Positions 22,730 to 25,883 of a DNA stretch of 25,883 bases are shown in pieces. The stretch comes from an uncultured Muribaculaceae bacterium. Lineage in GTDB: Bacteria > Bacteroidota > Bacteroidia > Bacteroidales > Muribaculaceae. The DNA is taken from the NCBI GenBank assembly GCA_910578075.1, contig CAJTPK010000034.1, positions 1-25,883 of the forward strand. The letters are read 5' to 3'. Made by a program: the position numbers and the translations under genes. The notes below the pieces were generated by a model. The model saw only the letters and a list, made by a program, of their open reading frames with translations, was not told where the DNA came from and ran no database searches. The first letter of the stretch is position 1; each line of letters starts with the position of its first letter.

Positions 22730-24811
22730 ATGAACGCTAAGGTTTTCATCACAATTCTGACTGTGATTCTTACTGTCGGCATAGGTCAGGCACAGAATCA
22801 GGAGACAACAGACAGTCTCACCCGCGAGTTGCAGGAGGTGGTAGTGACAGCCAACCAATCTGTCACAAAACTTGTCGGATCAACGCTCGTGTCAACTATT
22901 CCCGGAACGGATCTTGCCGACCTCGGCAGTGCTCTTGATGTGCTTGCTCAGTTGCCAATGATAAAGGTGCAGGACAATTCCGTCAGCGTCATCGGCAAAA
23001 GCAATCTCGAGATCTATATCGACGGACGGCCGATGCGCGATGATCAAGAGTTATCGCAGATATTGTCATCCAATCTGAAAAAGGTGGAATTGCTTATGGC
23101 TCCGGGTGCAGCATACGCGAGCGCTACCGGGGCCGTGCTTAAAATCACTACTCGTCGAAATTTCCTGCAAGGGCTGTCGTTTACCGACCGGTTCCAGCTT
23201 CAGCGACGCCGCAAGTGGTCGGTAATGGATTATCTCGGACTCGGCTATAGGACCGGCAACTATGAGTTTTTTGTCAACGGAACAATTAATCGCAATAATT
23301 TCTTTGTAAAAGGAACCACTGTCAACACACTTATGTATGATGGCAAGGACGCAGTGGTAGGTAGCAGCCAAAATAACTCTTATCCCACTGTTACGGGCGT
23401 TGTCAAGGCCGGATTGAATTATGCCAAAGGTCTCCAGTCGCTCGGTGCGTATTATCGCTATAATCCTGAACATGGTAATTTCAACAATTACGGCACAGAG
23501 TGGCTTGACAATAATTCGGCGCTGATTCGTGAGATAGACAAGCGGATCCGTTCACACAGTCATCTCGCATCACTATATTATGAGAATACCTTTGCCGAAA
23601 AGTATCTGCTGCACTTCGACGGCGGGTTCCTCCAGTCTGGATCGCATAATCGCGTTGCGACCACTTATCCGGAATCGACAATTTCCGAAGTCCATTCGGC
23701 TGATGAACGCAACTCGACCCTGTGGGCCGGAAAACTATATATGAATTTTCCGCTATGGAATGGCGATTTTTCCATTGGTACACAAGGCAGCTACACCCAT
23801 ACTTCGCTTGATTACCGTATGCTCAACGCTCAAATCAGCGAATATATCCCTTCTTCGTTGACAGATGCAAGGCAGACATCGGCAGCGCTGTTTGCATCAT
23901 GGTCGCGTATGTTGGGCAAGATCTCTCTCTCTGCGGGATTAAGATACGAGTATGTCAATTATGATTTCAAGGTTGACGGCAAACGTGATGCAGAGGTGAG
24001 CCGCCGTGATCATCTGCTGACGCCTGACGTCTCGCTCAGCTATTCCTTCAACGATGAATCCCAGATAAGTCTCAGCTATAAGATGGCCACGGTTAAACCT
24101 CCATACGCGCAGCTTACCGGTTCGCTGAGTTACGTCGGACTACACGAGATCGAGGGTGGCAATCCGGGTCTGCGTGACGAGAGAATGCACGATCTTCAGT
24201 TATTCGGAATGTGGAAAGGCTTTATGCTTCAGGCAGACTTCACCCGTGCACTCGACACCTATGCGTTTGTCAAACAACTTTATCCCGCAGGTAATCTTCA
24301 GCTGATTATGCATCCTTTGAACATAGACGTATCGTCATTAAGCCTGTATCTGGTCTGGAGCCGGCCTGTGTGCCGCTGGACTCCGAACGTCACTGCCGGA
24401 ATGTACCGCCAATGGTTTAAACTTGGCAACAACCGATATGACAATCCGATATTTTCTTACTATTTCGACAACACATTTTCGTTGCCTTGCGATTGGATGA
24501 TAACAGCCAATATTAGCGGACGCACTAAGGGCGACATGCACACCAACCGTTTTGCTCCTTCATGGTTTACAATGGATGTCTCGGTAGGCCGGACATTTCT
24601 AAACAAATCGCTGACCGTGAAACTGTCGGCAACCGATATATTCAACACCGCCAACAATGACTGGACGATGAACACTTGCGGAATTTTCGTTGACAAGCGC
24701 CAGAGTTACGACCAACGCGGCATATCGCTTAACGTCATCTACAATTTCCAGCCCCGCAAGAGCCAATCCAGATGTTCCTCGGCCGCTGAGTCCGAAATGA
24801 AACGGCTGTAA
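22730..24811 (+). CDS. TonB-dependent-receptor-like outer-membrane barrel (OMP_b-brl_3 type)
   Basis: 693 residues from the ATG at 22730, chosen because it opens into a signal peptide (MNAKVFITILTVILTVGIGQAQ); the ATG at 22697 adds eleven residues. After LQEVVVTA at 34-41 the plug has LAQLPMIKVQDNSVSVIGK and EIYIDGRPMRDDQEL (about 72-108), then KVELLMAPGAAYASATGAVLKITTR, the standard plug end of outer-membrane beta-barrel family proteins. The barrel fills residues 145-680. It lacks an N-terminal carboxypeptidase-like domain and is followed by a short basic tail after the last strand (YNFQ). Such receptors without SusD partners import small ligands or peptides. It follows the HTH lipoprotein gene and ends in a strong terminator. 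GC content is typical of the flanks, not the peptide locus. Confidence 0.88.
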   Translation: MNAKVFITILTVILTVGIGQAQNQETTDSLTRELQEVVVTANQSVTKLVGSTLVSTIPGTDLADLGSALDVLAQLPMIKVQDNSVSVIGKSNLEIYIDGRPMRDDQELSQILSSNLKKVELLMAPGAAYASATGAVLKITTRRNFLQGLSFTDRFQLQRRRKWSVMDYLGLGYRTGNYEFFVNGTINRNNFFVKGTTVNTLMYDGKDAVVGSSQNNSYPTVTGVVKAGLNYAKGLQSLGAYYRYNPEHGNFNNYGTEWLDNNSALIREIDKRIRSHSHLASLYYENTFAEKYLLHFDGGFLQSGSHNRVATTYPESTISEVHSADERNSTLWAGKLYMNFPLWNGDFSIGTQGSYTHTSLDYRMLNAQISEYIPSSLTDARQTSAALFASWSRMLGKISLSAGLRYEYVNYDFKVDGKRDAEVSRRDHLLTPDVSLSYSFNDESQISLSYKMATVKPPYAQLTGSLSYVGLHEIEGGNPGLRDERMHDLQLFGMWKGFMLQADFTRALDTYAFVKQLYPAGNLQLIMHPLNIDVSSLSLYLVWSRPVCRWTPNVTAGMYRQWFKLGNNRYDNPIFSYYFDNTFSLPCDWMITANISGRTKGDMHTNRFAPSWFTMDVSVGRTFLNKSLTVKLSATDIFNTANNDWTMNTCGIFVDKRQSYDQRGISLNVIYNFQPRKSQSRCSSAAESEMKRL

Positions 24812-24853
24812 CCTATGGATGTAGGTCGGGTGCGTGCTTCCAACGAGCTGCGA

Positions 24854-24885
24854 AAAAGGGGGAGACCTTGAAAATCTCCCCTTTT
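24854..24885. terminator. Bidirectional terminator between convergent genes
   Basis: Arms 24854-24865 and 24875-24885 pair (GGGGAGA with TCTCCCC, flanked by A and T runs; one G is extra on the left) around a 9-base loop. It serves the barrel gene on the plus strand and the BspA remnant on the minus strand. Confidence 0.75.
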
Positions 24886-24941
24886 GCACAAACGAGACAA
24901 AACAATTTAGTTTGTCAAATAGATCTAATACTATTATATGG

Positions 24942-25370
24942 TCAGATAATCACTTTGTGTGATTTGCCGGCAGCGCGGACAATGTAGAGTCCATTGCCAA
25001 GACCATTTATGGTGGCAGGTGCTCCGCTATAGACAATGAGGCCGTGGATGTCGCAGATATCAATGGCCACGTCATGATCACTGTCCACAACGATGGTGCC
25101 GCTTTCCACTCGTACGCTTATATCGTTGTCATTTTTTATTGCATCTTCAATTCCTGATTTGAAATCCATTTCCTGAATATTTTTGAAATTATATCCCCAG
25201 ACATCATCATTGGCATATAATTCTTTACAACCTACTGGAACATATAAAATACAATGTTCAATATTGTTATCGAAAGGCCCGCCGAAAAATCCTATAGTAG
25301 GCGGAGTTGTGGCTTTGCAATATATCTGAGTCAAGTTTGAGCAACCACCGTATTTACAACCAGTTATTAC
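24942..25370 (-). pseudogene. C-terminal remnant of a BspA-like leucine-rich-repeat protein
   Basis: About 143 codons open from a TGA at 25371-25373 with no ATG start (only a TTG at 25334). The reading starts in a BspA-type repeat end (CSNLTQIYCKATTPPTIG), continues with the family's closing LYVPVGCKELYANDDVWGY and FKNIQEM, and ends with a Bacteroidales C-terminal tail domain (IDICDIHGLIVYSG, GLGNGLYIVRAAG). Intact members have a signal peptide and many repeats before this point; all are missing. A perfect 9-bp inverted repeat spans the break, and a consensus promoter lies upstream at 25551-25582. Confidence 0.75.
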
Positions 25371-25391
25371 TCAATATTTTGCGAGTAATAA
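25364..25391. repeat. Perfect 9-bp inverted repeat at the break of the BspA remnant
   Basis: TTATTACTC (25364-25372), ten bases, GAGTAATAA (25383-25391). The stop codon that cuts off the remnant lies at the edge of the left arm. It could be a scar of a rearrangement or an RNA hairpin. Confidence 0.5.
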
Positions 25392-25448
25392 GTCAGAAAT
25401 ATGGTCATAACCTTTAAGGGCGCATTCTAAAAGGTGAAGATTTAACAT
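25371..25448 (-). CDS. Possible 25-residue leader peptide
   Basis: ATG at 25448, TGA at 25371. The product begins MLNLHLLECALKGYDHISD, faintly like an ankyrin repeat helix pair. It is in the same frame as the BspA remnant downstream, separated only by the TGA, and lies about 95 bases after a consensus promoter's start point. Could be chance. Confidence 0.2.
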   Translation of the reverse strand: MLNLHLLECALKGYDHISDLLLAKY

Positions 25449-25883
25449 CTTTATTGTTTCTTAACGTTCAAAGCGTATCAATAAAGGGTGTTTCTTCTTT
25501 TTTCCGTGCTATTTGCAGTTTGATGTTTCTATCATTCCACGTTTTCGGCACAAAGGTACGACAATTTCCATGAACGACAAAAGCACACTCTTATCAATCT
25601 ATTATTTTGGAGGGAGTGAAATCTGCCGCTTGCCAAATTTCTCTCTGTCGAAAATAATAAGTCTCTGAAAGATTTGAGAACAGTTTGAATGATAGGTTGC
25701 CAAGTAAAGACCTATTATTTATGCTGTTCTTTGTTTCTACTATTTCGTCAGTCGTTTATCTCCGTTGCCGGATGCAGATTCAAGCCAAACCGATGAATAG
25801 GAAAAGGTTTTGGAGCTGTTTACTCTCCAACGGAGGAAGAAACTGCTCCAAACGGTCTACCGCTTTTATTCTGCATGAGGTTT
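25449..25883. other. Right-edge region without a recognised gene
   Basis: 435 bases. Holds the minus-strand consensus promoter (25551-25582). A plus-strand frame from an ATG at 25721 stays open to the edge but resembles no protein I know. Together with the broken BspA gene this looks like a rearranged junction. Confidence 0.5.
25551..25582 (-). promoter_or_regulatory. Consensus Bacteroidales promoter, minus strand
   Basis: On the minus strand TTTTG (25578-25582), exactly 19 bases, then TACCTTTG (25551-25558). Both boxes are full matches. Start near 25544, reading toward the 25-codon frame and the BspA remnant. Confidence 0.75.

Noticed and set aside
25721..25883. A plus-strand frame open to the right edge
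   Set aside because: No recognisable domain or promoter, and the alternative frame also gives plausible residues; too little sequence to call.
1..25883. CRISPR arrays, tRNA and rRNA genes, intact insertion sequences
   Set aside because: No regularly spaced repeats, cloverleaf or rRNA stretches, and no transposase, integrase or relaxase frame was found on either strand.

Overview
The window looks like chromosomal DNA of a gut Bacteroidales bacterium, possibly Muribaculaceae. The signs are promoters of the Bacteroidales type (TTTG, about 19 bases, TAnnTTTG) without clear Shine-Dalgarno sites, TonB-type outer-membrane barrels, many lipoproteins, a BspA-like leucine-rich-repeat tail, a CotH protein with a Bacteroidales-style C-terminal tail, and an aspartate decarboxylase/antiporter pair. 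I see no rRNA, tRNA, CRISPR array or intact insertion sequence.

Left flank (1-5.6 kb) is ordinary: a secreted CotH-family protein (+), a strong shared terminator, the aspT-aspD operon (-) that converts aspartate to alanine while exchanging the two across the membrane, and a 69-residue orphan gene with its own consensus promoter and terminator.

The core (5.6-20.4 kb, visibly AT-rich between about 7.4 and 18.2 kb) reads as a natural-product-like peptide locus that I do not recognise as a described system. It has three small secreted-type peptides, here called P1 (10602-10958, -), P2 (16981-17391, +) and P3 (17775-18047, -). They share the framework C-x5-C-x6/7-C-x6/8-C-x16-26-C-x6-C-S-D and a short N-terminal leader with an L-[TS]-x2-E-[QM]-[KR] motif. 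All have even cysteine numbers (8, 10 and 6). Around them are a degenerate-C39/VKOR/thioredoxin fusion that should make disulfides, four glycosyltransferases of three fold types, an outer-membrane barrel, two lipoproteins that look like TlpA-family proteins without their thioredoxin domain, a secreted 4-Cys protein and a 284-residue unknown translationally coupled to one glycosyltransferase. The working model is a disulfide-bonded, possibly glycosylated, secreted peptide family. No ABC exporter or active C39 protease is present in the window.

In P2 and P3 the only good ATG is out of frame with the body of the peptide. The break falls in an A tract (A5 and A6), and an A7 tract would restore both to a leader containing Lys-Lys-Ile-Lys-Leu. 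This may be phase variation, parallel decay or homopolymer read error. A fragment of a second copy of the 246-residue glycosyltransferase lies at 14240-14382, so the locus has been duplicated or rearranged.

Right flank (20.6-25.9 kb): a lipoprotein with a TonB-plug-like motif (-), a membrane-anchored helix-turn-helix lipoprotein (+) followed by a TonB-type barrel (+) that it may regulate, a shared terminator, and the broken C-terminal end of a BspA-like protein (-) downstream of a consensus promoter.
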